NCBI RefSeq assembly: GCF_002001125.1
Contig: NZ_MUNV01000007.1
Span: forward strand, 186,001-250,000
Direction: 5' to 3'
Length of the DNA stretch: 64,000 bases
Origin: Rhodanobacter sp. B04
Lineage (GTDB): Bacteria; Pseudomonadota; Gammaproteobacteria; Xanthomonadales; Rhodanobacteraceae
Position numbers and translations under genes: made by a program. Of this stretch, positions 1-8,829 are shown piece by piece (position 1 is the stretch's first letter; every line of letters starts with the position of its first letter). The notes beneath the pieces are model-generated. The model did no database searches. It saw only the letters and a list, made by a program, of their open reading frames with translations, and had not been told where the DNA came from.

Positions 1-2
1 TC

Positions 3-1136
3 ACCTATGCCTGGTACGCCGGCTATATCGTCTGCTATGCGCTGATCCAGGGCATCCAGACCGGCTTCGTATTCCACCCGCTGGAGTGGACCTGGCTGTC
101 CGGCATGATCGTGACGGCCGGTTCGACTGCGGTCGCTCTCTCGGTATCGTTCGCCGCCTTGTTCATGATGCGGTTCTGCGAACTGCAGCGATATGCCCCG
201 TTGCTGCGGGTGCCGATCGTCGCGCTCTCGGTCGGCATGTTCCAGCTGGTGCTGATGCGCTGCAGCCAGATTCCGCTGCTGGTCGAGGTGGCGCAGGTCC
301 TGTTGAATCCCCTGCTGATGATCGGTGCCGCACTATTGCTGACGGCTGCCGTTGCCGCCGCCGCACGCGGTTCGCGCCAGGCATGGTTCTTCCTCGCGGG
401 CTGGACGCCGCTGCTGCTGCTCACCGCGATGACCAGCGCGCAGGTCAACGGCGCCCTGCCCGAGCTCGACTGGCTCAATGACGCCAGCCTTGCCGGAGGC
501 GCGTTCGAGGCGGTGATCCTGTCGCTGGGCCTTGCCGACCGCGCCCTGCGACTGCGCCACGACCGCGACATCGTGCGGGTGCTGGCCGACCACGACGCGC
601 TCACCAACGTGCTCAACCGCCGCGCCTGGAACGAGCGCGCCAGCGTGCTGCTGTCCAGCGGAGCGCCGCGGCCGATCGCGGTGCTGTTCCTGGATCTCGA
701 TCACTTCAAGCTGCTGAACGACTACCAGGGCCACCATACCGGCGACCGTGCCCTGATCGCGGTGGCCAAGTCGCTGGCCGCCGAATTGCGTCCGAACGAC
801 CTGCTCGGACGCTATGGCGGCGAGGAATTTGTGGCCCTGCTCGACGGCGCATCCGCCCAGCAGGCGATGCAGGTGGCGACCCGGCTGTGCCGGCGCGTGC
901 ACCGGCTGGAGATTCCGGTGAGCAGTGACGCGCAACTGCTCAGCATCAGCATCGGCATCGCCATGCGGCAGGACGGCGACGACGTGGCATCGCTGGTCGA
1001 ACACGCCGACCACGCCATGTACGACGCCAAGCTCAACGGCCGCAACCGGGTCTGCCTGTACGCCGAAACCGTGCCGATGAAGATGCCGCCCGGCCGCCTC
1101 CTGCGCGTGGTCGAAACGCGCGAGCGCGATCGTTAG
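3..1136 (+). CDS. Membrane diguanylate cyclase, 3' part (5' end outside window)
   Basis: The reading frame is open to the left edge, so this is the C-terminal 377 residues of a longer protein; the ATG at 105 is internal. The visible N-terminal part is a run of hydrophobic segments that looks like the end of a 7TMR-DISM membrane sensor. It is followed by a GGDEF domain with the active-site motif GGEEF at about 811-840. An RPND motif sits five residues before GGEEF, which is the RxxD inhibitory I-site geometry, so product inhibition by cyclic-di-GMP is expected. Role: synthesis of cyclic-di-GMP from two GTP at the inner membrane. The stop codon overlaps the stop of the convergent E1 gene by 4 nt (TTAG at 1133-1136). 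The 7TMR-DISM assignment is less certain than the GGDEF call. Confidence 0.85.
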   Translation, partial: TYAWYAGYIVCYALIQGIQTGFVFHPLEWTWLSGMIVTAGSTAVALSVSFAALFMMRFCELQRYAPLLRVPIVALSVGMFQLVLMRCSQIPLLVEVAQVLLNPLLMIGAALLLTAAVAAAARGSRQAWFFLAGWTPLLLLTAMTSAQVNGALPELDWLNDASLAGGAFEAVILSLGLADRALRLRHDRDIVRVLADHDALTNVLNRRAWNERASVLLSSGAPRPIAVLFLDLDHFKLLNDYQGHHTGDRALIAVAKSLAAELRPNDLLGRYGGEEFVALLDGASAQQAMQVATRLCRRVHRLEIPVSSDAQLLSISIGIAMRQDGDDVASLVEHADHAMYDAKLNGRNRVCLYAETVPMKMPPGRLLRVVETRERDR

Positions 1137-3427
1137 CCGGCCAGCTTCTTCGCTGCCGCCACCACGTCGGCCTCGCCCGGCAATACCAGGAAGGCGGCGC
1201 CGGCCAGTGGCGTGAAGGTATCGGCGCCCACCACGCGCGCCAGCGGCGTGCTGCCGAAGCCGCCCTCGACGATCGCGGTGATCACGCCCTCGCCAACGCC
1301 TGCGCTCTTGCGGCCTTCGTCCAGCACGATGATGCGCCGGGCGTTCTTCGCCTGCGCCGCGATGAACGCGTCATTGAGCGGCGCCAGCCAGCGCAGGTCG
1401 ACCACGCGTACCTTCCAGCCCTGCCCGGACTCGATCGTGCGCGCGGCACGCAGTGCCATCGGCACGCCGTTGCCGAAGGTGAAGATCACCAGATCATTGG
1501 CATCGTCGTTGTAGACGCGCCCTTCGCCCAGCGTCATCGCTTCGCCGGGCGCCGGATAGGCGAACTGCCATTGGCCATCGCCGGCCTCGTACAGATCCTT
1601 GGTCATGTACAGCGCGATCGGTTCGAGGAAGGCGCACACGCGACCGTCCACCCTGGCCAGCGCCATCAGCGTGCGCAGCATGGTCGCCGCGTCGTCGCCG
1701 CGGCTGGCGCAACCCACGACGAGACCCGGGATGTCGCGCAGCGCGGTGATCGAGTTGTCGTTGTGGAAATGACCGCCGAAACCCCGCTGGTAACCCAGCG
1801 AGGCGATTCGCATCACCATCGGGTTGCGGTACTGGTCGTTGGAGAAGAACTGCAGCGACGATGCCTCGCCGCGGATCTGGTCGCCGGCGTTGTGGAAATA
1901 CGCCAGATACTGGATCTCCGGGATCGGCAGCATGCCCATGTTGGCGTAGCCCTGGGCCAGGCCGAGGATGATCGTCTCGTCCAGCAAGGTGTTGAACACG
2001 CGCGTGTTCCTGAACGCCTTGTGCAGCCCCTTGGTGACCGTGTAGACGCCGCCCTTCTGCGCCACGTCTTCGCCGAACAGCAGCGATTCGGGATACTTCG
2101 CCATCACGTCGTGCAGCGCCTGGCCGATCTGGATCGCCAGGTGGCGTGGCGGCTGGCTCTCCGGCAATTTCGCTTCGCCACCGAATGCGGCAAGCCGGCG
2201 CTCGGCATAATCGGCGCGCTCGGCCTCGGCCTTCACCTTGGCCGGCGTGTACGGCGCCAGCGGTGCCATCACATCGTCGAGGCGCTCAAGCTTGGGCCTG
2301 CGATCGGCCTCCTCGGCACCGGCGAAGCAGCGCTTGCGGGTGGCCTCGTACAGCTCAAGCAATTCTTCCTTCGAGTACAAACCCAATTCCAGCGCGATCT
2401 CCGCCGAGCGCAGCAGCGGATCGCTCGCCTCCACCGCGAACAGTTCCTCGATGCTGCGCCATTCGATCTCGAAATCGGTGCCGGCATGCCCCATCACGCG
2501 GGTGGTTCGCAGATGCAGGAAGGTTGGCCGGCGTGTCGTGCGGCAATGCTCCACCGCGCGCTGCACCTGAGCATAGCCTTCGGCCAGATCCAGGCCATCG
2601 GCGTAGAAGTAATCGAGGTTGGAACGCTGCTGGAAATTGCTGGCCACCCAGCCGGTCGGCGTCTTTACCGAGATGCCGATGCCGTTGTCCTCGCATACGA
2701 ACAGCACCGGCGCCGGCAGCTTCTGGTACGCGGTCCACGCGGCGGCGTTGAACGCCGTCTGCGCAGTGGCATGGTTGCTGGAGGCATCGCCGAACGAGCA
2801 GATCGCGATCGAATCGTCCGGGATCGGCAAGGCATGGCCGATGCGTCGCGCCTGCTCGATCGCCACCGCCGTGCCCAGCGCCTTGGGCAGGTGCGAAGCG
2901 ATGGTCGAGGTCTGCGGCAATACCCACAACGGCTTGGAGCCCCATACCTTGTGACGGCCGCCGGAGGCCGGGTCGTCCTTGCTGGCGGCAAACGACAGCG
3001 TCGAATCCATCACCGGATCCATGCCCGGCAACTTGCGGAAACGCTCGGCCATGAAGCCGCCGCTGCGGTAGTGCAGAAAGGCGGGGTCGGTGTGTCGGGT
3101 CAGCCGCGCCACCATCGCGTTGCCCTCGTGACCGGACGAGCCGATGGTGTAGAACACTTTGTTCTGCACACGCAGCACGCGCGCCATCAGGTCGAGGTGG
3201 CGCGAGATGAGCTGCGATTCCAGCAACTCCCGGAAGCCGCGCGCGTCGAGCGCGCTGCCCGGCAATACCGGCTGTCCGTCCCGTGGGGACTCCCGTCGGT
3301 CGCCGTCTGGCGCGGAGCGCACGTCGCCCTGCCACAGCTGCACGAACTCGGTGAAGTTCTGGTCGACGATCTCGGCACGGTTGAAGCCCTTGTGGCGGGC
3401 CGAGAGAGCAAACGGAATCGCGGTCAT
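1133..3427 (-). CDS. Fused alpha/beta E1 component of a 2-oxoacid (2-oxoisovalerate-type) dehydrogenase
   Basis: The 764-aa protein joins both E1 subunits in one chain. The alpha half (about residues 50-400) has the thiamine diphosphate site GDASSN, with the GD...N pattern, and a downstream EDNGIGIS. The beta half (about 430-764) has LFGEDVAQKGGVY and a transketolase pyrimidine-like region with the C-terminal LDEGRKSAGVGEG. Family role: thiamine-dependent oxidative decarboxylation of a branched-chain 2-oxoacid and transfer to lipoyl-E2. No E2 or E3 gene is adjacent, so partners must be encoded elsewhere. The ATG at 3427 has an AGGAAG ribosome site seven bases upstream. Substrate cannot be fixed from sequence; branched-chain 2-oxoacids are most likely. 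Other fused E1 proteins exist in Xanthomonads and Bacteroidetes (from memory). Confidence 0.85.
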   Translation of the reverse strand: MTAIPFALSARHKGFNRAEIVDQNFTEFVQLWQGDVRSAPDGDRRESPRDGQPVLPGSALDARGFRELLESQLISRHLDLMARVLRVQNKVFYTIGSSGHEGNAMVARLTRHTDPAFLHYRSGGFMAERFRKLPGMDPVMDSTLSFAASKDDPASGGRHKVWGSKPLWVLPQTSTIASHLPKALGTAVAIEQARRIGHALPIPDDSIAICSFGDASSNHATAQTAFNAAAWTAYQKLPAPVLFVCEDNGIGISVKTPTGWVASNFQQRSNLDYFYADGLDLAEGYAQVQRAVEHCRTTRRPTFLHLRTTRVMGHAGTDFEIEWRSIEELFAVEASDPLLRSAEIALELGLYSKEELLELYEATRKRCFAGAEEADRRPKLERLDDVMAPLAPYTPAKVKAEAERADYAERRLAAFGGEAKLPESQPPRHLAIQIGQALHDVMAKYPESLLFGEDVAQKGGVYTVTKGLHKAFRNTRVFNTLLDETIILGLAQGYANMGMLPIPEIQYLAYFHNAGDQIRGEASSLQFFSNDQYRNPMVMRIASLGYQRGFGGHFHNDNSITALRDIPGLVVGCASRGDDAATMLRTLMALARVDGRVCAFLEPIALYMTKDLYEAGDGQWQFAYPAPGEAMTLGEGRVYNDDANDLVIFTFGNGVPMALRAARTIESGQGWKVRVVDLRWLAPLNDAFIAAQAKNARRIIVLDEGRKSAGVGEGVITAIVEGGFGSTPLARVVGADTFTPLAGAAFLVLPGEADVVAAAKKLAG

Positions 3428-3495
3428 CGAAACACTTCCTGATCAGGTGAAGGCGCGAGCGGAGCCGCGCCCAATCTAGATGAAACAGCGGGCAC

Positions 3496-4098
3496 TCAAC
3501 GCTGCATGGGCGTGTGACCCGGCTGCCGGCGCACGCGCTCAAGCCAGGCAGAAATCGCCGGATAGGCGGCCAGATCGAAACCGCCGTCGCCGGCGCAATG
3601 GGTATAGGCGTATAGCGCGATATCGGCGATGCCGTAGTGGCCGCCGACGAACCAGTCGTGCTGCTGCAGGTGCTGCTCCATCACCGCCAGCGCCTGCGCG
3701 CCTCGCTGCAGCAACCCCGGCACATCGGCCTGGCGTGGATGTTCGGCCGGTAGCCAGCCGCGGATGAAGCGGGCCACGGCAATGTACGGCTCGTGGCTGT
3801 ACTGCTCGAAGAACAGCCACTGCAACGCCTGCGCGCGCAGCCAGCGGTCGTCCGGCAGAAACGGCGTGCCTTCGGCGAGATAACAGAGGATCGCGTCGGA
3901 CTCGGCCAGCAGGCGACCGTCCTCCAGTTGCAGCAGCGGCACCTTGCCGTTCGGATTCTTGGCGAGGTACTCAGGCGTGCGCGTGGCGCCGTGCGCGCTG
4001 TCGACCTCGACCCAGCGATATTCGCGATCGAGCTGATCGAGCAGCAGCTGCAGCTTGTAGCAGTTGCCGGAAGCACGCATGCCGTAGATGGTGATCAC
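3496..4098 (-). CDS. Glutathione S-transferase family protein
   Basis: The 200-aa protein has the two-domain GST layout. The N-terminal thioredoxin-like part contains YGMRASGNCYK and the glutathione-contact region NPNGKVPLL followed by LLAESDAIL, where the ES dipeptide normally binds the gamma-glutamyl group. The helical C-terminal domain includes FVGGHYGIADIALY, a typical N-capping/hydrophobic-staple region. I chose the GTG at 4098 because it gives the normal GST N-terminus (VITIYGM) and overlaps the TGA of the upstream gene in a GTGA, typical of translational coupling; a longer frame back to 4308 adds only low-complexity basic sequence. Last gene of the gcdH-GNAT-nucleotidyltransferase-like-GST run. 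Likely cytosolic; substrate unknown. Confidence 0.85.
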   Translation of the reverse strand: MITIYGMRASGNCYKLQLLLDQLDREYRWVEVDSAHGATRTPEYLAKNPNGKVPLLQLEDGRLLAESDAILCYLAEGTPFLPDDRWLRAQALQWLFFEQYSHEPYIAVARFIRGWLPAEHPRQADVPGLLQRGAQALAVMEQHLQQHDWFVGGHYGIADIALYAYTHCAGDGGFDLAAYPAISAWLERVRRQPGHTPMQR

Positions 4099-4400
4099 AC
4101 CCACTCCTCGCTCAATGACTTCAACAACGCGATGCGCTGCAGATCCTTCGGGCGGCCGAAGCTTTCCAGCAGGCGAACTTGCTCCGCCACGACCGGGATG
4201 GGCACGTGCAGGCCGGCAACCTCCACCGTCATGGTCCTGCCAACCCGCACCGGCTCCCACCCATCGGCGCCGGCCAGCCGCGCGGCAGCGCTGCCGATCA
4301 GCACCCACGAATCACGGCAGTGGCGATACAGCTCAGGCACGACGGCAGCGAGTGTCTTGTGCAGGATCGCCGCGTGGTCGACATCGAACGCTGCGTTCAT
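4095..4400 (-). CDS. Small nucleotidyltransferase-like protein, probably degenerate
   Basis: This 101-aa protein reads WVLIGSAAARLAG near residue 37 and ends with FGRPKDLQRIALL, a combination seen in minimal nucleotidyltransferase-fold (AbiEii/MNT-like) proteins. The paired acidic residues that bind metal in active members of that fold are not visible between these two blocks, so catalysis is doubtful. It starts at ATG 4400, overlapping the stop of the GNAT gene (ATGA) and ends overlapping the GST start (GTGA), so it is translationally coupled on both sides. A longer frame to 4421 adds an Ala-rich stretch and is less likely. Function unknown; the fold assignment is by motif only. Confidence 0.6.
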   Translation of the reverse strand: MNAAFDVDHAAILHKTLAAVVPELYRHCRDSWVLIGSAAARLAGADGWEPVRVGRTMTVEVAGLHVPIPVVAEQVRLLESFGRPKDLQRIALLKSLSEEWV

Positions 4401-4942
4401 GGCCGCGCTCGCCGCTGCCACTGCTCGCGGGTCTGGCCCCAGATCTCGATGGGCGACGCCTCGTACGGTGCGGGCAGCTTGCCAGGCCCGCGGCAGGTCG
4501 AGCCCAACCGCTTCGCCAGCGCCTGCGAGGCATGGTTGTCCGGATGGATCGAGTGGATCACTTCGCTCCAGCCCAGATGCGCAAACGCCCAGTCGATCGC
4601 CGCTGCGCTGCCTTCATGGGCATAGCCCTTGCCCCATGCATCGCGCACCAGACCCCAGCCGACTTCCGTTCCGGGCCAGCCCTCCGGATACCAGGGGCCC
4701 AGCCGGCCGAGCCAGCGTCCACTGGCTTTCTCGATCACGGAAAACATCGAGAAACCCTGGATCATCCACGCCCCTGCCGAAGCCAAAAAGCTACGCCATG
4801 CCACTGAGCGCACCTGCTGGCCACCGGTGAAACGGGTGGCTTCTGCGTCGGCCATCTTGGCGGCATACGCATCGAAGTCCTCCACCCGGGGCGGGCGGAG
4901 GATCAGGCGCTCGGTTTCAATGCGCAGCGAAGCAAGGTCCAT
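4397..4942 (-). CDS. GNAT family N-acetyltransferase (RimJ/RimL-like)
   Basis: The 181-aa protein begins with the ETERLILRP signature of RimJ/RimL-type acetyltransferases. The acetyl-CoA binding segment is GLVRDAWGKGYAHEGS (residues about 98-113), matching the R/QxxGxG/A loop, and the C-terminal HPDNHASQALAKRLG is the usual strand-helix end of the fold. It would transfer acetyl from acetyl-CoA to an amine; the substrate is not predictable. It starts 27 bp after gcdH on the same strand and its stop overlaps the next start by 4 nt. Cytosolic. Confidence 0.85.
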   Translation of the reverse strand: MDLASLRIETERLILRPPRVEDFDAYAAKMADAEATRFTGGQQVRSVAWRSFLASAGAWMIQGFSMFSVIEKASGRWLGRLGPWYPEGWPGTEVGWGLVRDAWGKGYAHEGSAAAIDWAFAHLGWSEVIHSIHPDNHASQALAKRLGSTCRGPGKLPAPYEASPIEIWGQTREQWQRRARP

Positions 4943-4969
4943 GGATGCCCCGACGTGGGTACAGGGGTA

Positions 4970-6139
4970 TCAGAACGCGTTGATGCCAGTCAGTTCACGC
5001 CCGACCACCAGCTGGTGCACCGTCTCGGTGCCCTCGTAGGTGATCACCGATTCCAGGTTCAAGGCGTGGCGGATCGCGCCGTGCTCGGTGGTGATGCCGG
5101 CGCCGCCGAGGATGTCGCGACACTCGCGCGCGATGTCGATCGCCATGCGGCAGTTGTTCCACTTCGCCAGCGACACCTGGGTCGGCTGCATCTTGCCGGC
5201 ATCCTTCAGGCGACCGAGCTGCAACGACAGCAGCTGCGCCATGGTGATGCGGCGTGCCATGTCGGCCATCTTCAGCTGCACCGCCTGGTTGGCGGCCAGC
5301 GGACGATCGAACAGGATGCGCTCCTTGGTGTAGTCGAGCACTTCCTTCAAACATGCCTGTGCCGCGCCGATCGGGCCCCAGGTGATGCCGTAGCGGGCCT
5401 GCGTGAGGCAGCCCAGCGGCCCCTTCAGGCCCTTCACGTTCGGCAGCCGCGCACTGTCCGGCACGCGCACGTTGTCGAAGAACAGCGCCGAGGTGACCGA
5501 GGCGCGCAGGCTCATCTTCTTGTGGATTTCCTGCGCCTTGAAGCCGGCGCTGTCGGTCGGCACGATGAAGCCCTGGATGCCATCCTCGGTTTGCGCCCAC
5601 ACGATCGCGATGTGCGCGAGGTTGCCGTTGGTGATCCACATCTTGGCGCCGTTGATGACCCAGTCGCCGCCGTCCTTCTTCGCGTGGGTCTTCATGTTCG
5701 CCGGATCGGAACCGCCGTGCGGTTCGGTCAGGCCGAAACAGCCGATGACTTCGCCTGCGGCCATCTGCGGCAGATAGCGCTTCTTCTGCTCTTCGTTGCC
5801 GTAGGCGTAGATCGGGTACATGCACAGTGAGCTTTGCACCGAGGCGAAGCTGCGCAGGCCGGAATCGCCACGCTCCAGCTCCTGGCAGATCAGGCCATAG
5901 CTGACACCGTTCATGCCGGCGCCGCCGTACTCCTCGGGAATCGTCGCACCGAGCAGGCCAAGCGCGGCAATCTCCGATATCAGCTCCTTCGGGAAGCGGC
6001 CCTGGTCGAAGCAGTCGCCGATGATCGGCAGCACGCGCTCGTCGACGAAGCGGCCAACGGTATCCTGCACCATGCGCTCCTCATCGGTGAGCAGCGAGCG
6101 GACATCGTACAGGTCGAGCGGATTCAGACTGACAGCCAT
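4970..6139 (-). CDS. gcdH: Glutaryl-CoA dehydrogenase
   Basis: The 389-aa flavoprotein has full acyl-CoA dehydrogenase architecture: helical N-domain with IPEEYGGAGM, FAD-contact FGLTEPHGGSDPANM near residue 130, middle beta domain WITNG, and C-terminal catalytic Glu369 in TYEGTE. The sequence RSFASVQSSL and the ending VGRELTGINAF are characteristic of glutaryl-CoA dehydrogenases as opposed to chain-length acyl-CoA dehydrogenases. Reaction: oxidative decarboxylation of glutaryl-CoA to crotonyl-CoA, in lysine, hydroxylysine and tryptophan breakdown. GGAG five bases before the ATG supports the start. First gene of the four-gene minus-strand run; a second, different acyl-CoA dehydrogenase lies at 22.2 kb. 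Confidence 0.9.
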   Translation of the reverse strand: MAVSLNPLDLYDVRSLLTDEERMVQDTVGRFVDERVLPIIGDCFDQGRFPKELISEIAALGLLGATIPEEYGGAGMNGVSYGLICQELERGDSGLRSFASVQSSLCMYPIYAYGNEEQKKRYLPQMAAGEVIGCFGLTEPHGGSDPANMKTHAKKDGGDWVINGAKMWITNGNLAHIAIVWAQTEDGIQGFIVPTDSAGFKAQEIHKKMSLRASVTSALFFDNVRVPDSARLPNVKGLKGPLGCLTQARYGITWGPIGAAQACLKEVLDYTKERILFDRPLAANQAVQLKMADMARRITMAQLLSLQLGRLKDAGKMQPTQVSLAKWNNCRMAIDIARECRDILGGAGITTEHGAIRHALNLESVITYEGTETVHQLVVGRELTGINAF

Positions 6140-6273
6140 GGAAGCTCCGGAAGCGGATGCGTAAAACCGCTATTGTAGCGCGGGACTCAGGCACGCACAG
6201 GCGCCCAGCCGCAGCCCCCGACGCGCCGATATCCAGCAAGCCGAGCCACCCCTCTCCCGAATACCGGAAATCC

Positions 6274-7149
6274 ATGTTCAAAGGTGTACTGCTCGGTTTC
6301 ATGGCATTTGCGGCGTACGCCCTCAGCGACGCCTTCGTGAAATCACTCAGAGGCTCGCTGCCCGCTTATGAGGCCGTGTTTTTCGGTGCCGCCCTGGGGC
6401 TTTCCGCGCTGCCCTTCATCAAGGCTGAAGGCGACCGCTGGCGCGAAGTACTGCTCGCCCAGCGCCCAGGCCTTTACCTGGTACGCGCCATGGCCGGCGC
6501 TGTGGGCAGCATCGCCGCGGTCATCGCCTTCACCGCGCTGCCGATGGCCGAGGCGTTCGCACTGATCTTCCTGCTGCCGATCTTCGTGACCATCCTGTCG
6601 GTCGTGTTGTTGAAGGAACACGTCGGCTGGCGCCGCTGGTCGGCCGTGGTAGCCGGCTTCATCGGCGTGCTGGTGGTGCTGCGCCCGGGTTTCCGCGCGC
6701 TCGGCATCGGCCATCTGGCCGCCGCCATCTGTGCGCTCGCCGGCGCAGTCTCGATGATCGCGCTGCGCGTGGCCGGCCCGCATGAAAAACGCATCACCCT
6801 GTACAGCGCCGGCGTGATCGGTCCGATGCTGCTCACCGGTGCACTGATGCTGGCGGATTTCCGCTGGCCCAGCCTGCCGCAGGCCGGCCTGCTGCTCGGC
6901 TACGGCCTGCTCGCCGCACTCGCCAGCGTGCTGCTGATGCTGGCCACGCAGAAAGCTCCGGCCAACCATGTTGCGCCGACCCAGTACAGCCAGATGCTGT
7001 GGGCGGTATTCCTGGGCTACGTACTGTTCCACGACCGCCTGGACTGGCCGATGGCCGTCGGCATCGCGATCATCCTCGGCGCCGGCCTGTTCACCTTGGT
7101 GCGCGAGGAGAAGGTCACCCGCTGGTGGCAAAAGATCAGGATGGTCTGA
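6274..7149 (+). CDS. DMT superfamily (EamA) permease
   Basis: The 291-aa protein is almost wholly hydrophobic, with about ten membrane helices in two EamA repeats: the first starts FKGVLLGFMAFAAYALSDAF, the second begins near the LAAAICALAGAVSMIALR segment. The short basic tail VTRWWQKIRM is consistent with a cytoplasmic C-terminus. Family members export amino acids, metabolites or nucleosides; no substrate can be inferred. I place the start at ATG 6274 because the frame upstream (from 6157) adds 39 polar, Pro-rich residues that do not belong to the family and overlaps the gcdH promoter region. Confidence 0.85.
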   Translation: MFKGVLLGFMAFAAYALSDAFVKSLRGSLPAYEAVFFGAALGLSALPFIKAEGDRWREVLLAQRPGLYLVRAMAGAVGSIAAVIAFTALPMAEAFALIFLLPIFVTILSVVLLKEHVGWRRWSAVVAGFIGVLVVLRPGFRALGIGHLAAAICALAGAVSMIALRVAGPHEKRITLYSAGVIGPMLLTGALMLADFRWPSLPQAGLLLGYGLLAALASVLLMLATQKAPANHVAPTQYSQMLWAVFLGYVLFHDRLDWPMAVGIAIILGAGLFTLVREEKVTRWWQKIRMV

Positions 7150-7459
7150 CCCCGACGCCTGCCGTCAATCAGGCCGTGACCGCAGGTTCGTACGAAGGCC
7201 ACGCAGCCGCGACGGCAATCCCTGACACAGCATGAGGGATCAGCCCGCTTAAAGCCGTGACAACGGCAAGGTATTGAATGGCGCGCGGAACAAGCTGCTG
7301 CCCTTGTATCGGGGCCATGCAGCCCTAGCCGACGTTTCGATGGCTACGGAACACGGTACCGCCGGAAACACCGCTTGAAGGTCTTGCGCCCGGTCACTTC
7401 GTCCTGATCCGGACACGATGCACAGATGCAGCTGCGCGATCCTGGTAGGGGATTGAGCC
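7150..7459. other. Non-coding interval upstream of the regulator gene
   Basis: No convincing gene. A weak dyad ATCCCT/AGGGAT (7218-7223 and 7235-7240, 11-nt loop) lies downstream of the permease and could end its transcript but lacks a T-run. The rest presumably holds the promoter of the three-gene block starting at 7460; I see no clear -35/-10 pair. Confidence 0.4.
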
Positions 7460-8404
7460 ATGATGGGAGCCCATTCGATCGAACCCATGCTCGAGCAGCT
7501 CTACAGCTCGGTACTCGACCCTGTCGGCCTGCATACATTTGTAGGCAAGCTGGACGACAGCATGGACTTCGCAAACGGCCGGCCTCAGTTCGAACGGCGC
7601 AGACATTCGCCGCCCGTCCGGCACGATCCATCCAGCTGCTCGGCGGCGATGGCCTTGAGCAAGGAGCGCCGGCATGCTGCCTCCAACGGGACCGGGGTCG
7701 CCCGGCTGCTGCAGCCACACCTGCACACTGCCTATGCAATCCAGCGTCGCCTGAACCGGCTTGAGGCCCAGTTGTGCACCCTTCACGGCCTGCTGGACCG
7801 GCTGGCCGTGGGCATTGCAATGCTGGATGCGCAGGGCCGCTGCCTGTTCGCCAATCCGTCCGCGCAACTCCTGCTCACCGGGCATGACGGCATGCAGCTC
7901 GCGCACGGCCGATTGCGCGCATGCGTGGCCACCGACCAGCTGCGCCTGCGCGCGCTGATTGATCTTGCAGTCGGCAGTACGGCCGCCTGCGATGCGCAGA
8001 TGCTTGTACGTGGCATTGACGGCCGGCCGGCCTTGGTCCTGACCATCAGCGCCCTGCATGACCATGACGCGACATCCGCAGAGGATGACGACCGTGCTCG
8101 TGCCGTCGTCTTCGTACAGCCGGTGATCCCGCATCCGGGAGAGGCGGATGCCGTCCTCAGGGACCTGTTCGGCTTCACCATCGCCGAAGCCCGACTCGCG
8201 CTTGCATTGTTTGATACCGGCGATCTTGCCGAGGCTTGCGAACGCCTTGGCAAATCGCTGGCAACCGGCCGCGTCCAGCTGCGCATGCTGATGGAGAAAA
8301 CCGGTTGTCACCGCCAAAGCGCCCTGTTCCGGGTACTTTCGGTCGCACTGTCACGCCCCGGGGCGGGCCCATCGCAGGGGCATGCGCCTACGCCATTCGG
8401 GTGA
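7460..8404 (+). CDS. PAS-like / LuxR-type HTH transcriptional regulator
   Basis: The 314-aa protein has a C-terminal LuxR-like DNA-binding region (about residues 237-293): FGFTIAEARLALAL, then DLAEACERLGKSLATGRVQLR, then the MEKTGCHRQSALFRVL end. This matches the EAxLAxxL...A..LGxSxxTxRxQL...FxKTGxxRQxxLVRLL pattern of a family of orphan regulators. In front lies a PAS-like segment (113-170) with AVGIAMLDAQGRCLFAN. Residues 35-75 are polar, Arg/His-rich and look poorly conserved. No receiver domain or autoinducer domain is visible. An AGGGGAT ribosome site precedes ATG 7460. It is followed on the same strand by two unassigned genes, which it may control. Signal unknown. Confidence 0.7.
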   Translation: MMGAHSIEPMLEQLYSSVLDPVGLHTFVGKLDDSMDFANGRPQFERRRHSPPVRHDPSSCSAAMALSKERRHAASNGTGVARLLQPHLHTAYAIQRRLNRLEAQLCTLHGLLDRLAVGIAMLDAQGRCLFANPSAQLLLTGHDGMQLAHGRLRACVATDQLRLRALIDLAVGSTAACDAQMLVRGIDGRPALVLTISALHDHDATSAEDDDRARAVVFVQPVIPHPGEADAVLRDLFGFTIAEARLALALFDTGDLAEACERLGKSLATGRVQLRMLMEKTGCHRQSALFRVLSVALSRPGAGPSQGHAPTPFG

Positions 8405-8521
8405 TGCTTCACGACGCCGGGCATTGCTAGTTTGGCCATGCAGGGCACGGCCAGGGAAATTGCTCCAGGGCAGATGCCGCTGCCATACCCATATCCATCG
8501 TGAAGCCAGGAGGCCAGCACC

Positions 8522-8773
8522 ATGTCAAATCGAGTGAGTCACCAGGAGATCGTCAGGAAACTGCTTGAAACCAAATCGATCGATTTCAATGCCATCGGCA
8601 AGACCGTCGCCGAAATCGGGCCGTCCGTCGCACTGGCCGACGAACCATGGGACATGTTTTGCGGAACCATGCGCACCTTCCTGCGCCTGTACATCCTCAA
8701 CCCCGGCATTCCCGGCGGCGGCGTGGAAAACCTCGGGGGCCTGCGCAACGTCGCGCAGGAGCTGGAACGCTGA
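8522..8773 (+). CDS. Unrecognised 83-aa protein in the regulator-linked block
   Basis: I do not recognise this family. A strong AGGAGG ribosome site precedes ATG 8522 by nine bases, which argues for real translation. The protein is acidic/amphipathic with an N-terminal helix-like IVRKLLETKSIDFNAIGKTV, a central block ALADEPWDMFCGTMRTFLRL containing the only Cys, and a tail GIPGGGVENLGGLRNVAQEL. There is no signal peptide, membrane segment or double-glycine cleavage pattern at a normal leader position. It sits 117 bp after the regulator and 56 bp before the 434-aa gene. It could be a partner of the 434-aa protein or a ribosomally made peptide precursor; neither is shown. Confidence 0.6.
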   Translation: MSNRVSHQEIVRKLLETKSIDFNAIGKTVAEIGPSVALADEPWDMFCGTMRTFLRLYILNPGIPGGGVENLGGLRNVAQELER

Positions 8774-8829
8774 GTCGTTAACAGCCAGGTGCGTGGCAGA
8801 GAATCCAGAAAAGCCCAGGAAGGACCAGG

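Noticed and set aside
8430..8460. Sigma-54 promoter before the 83-aa gene (TTGGCCATGCAGGGC)
   Set aside because: The GG and GC elements are 9 bases apart where 10 are required.
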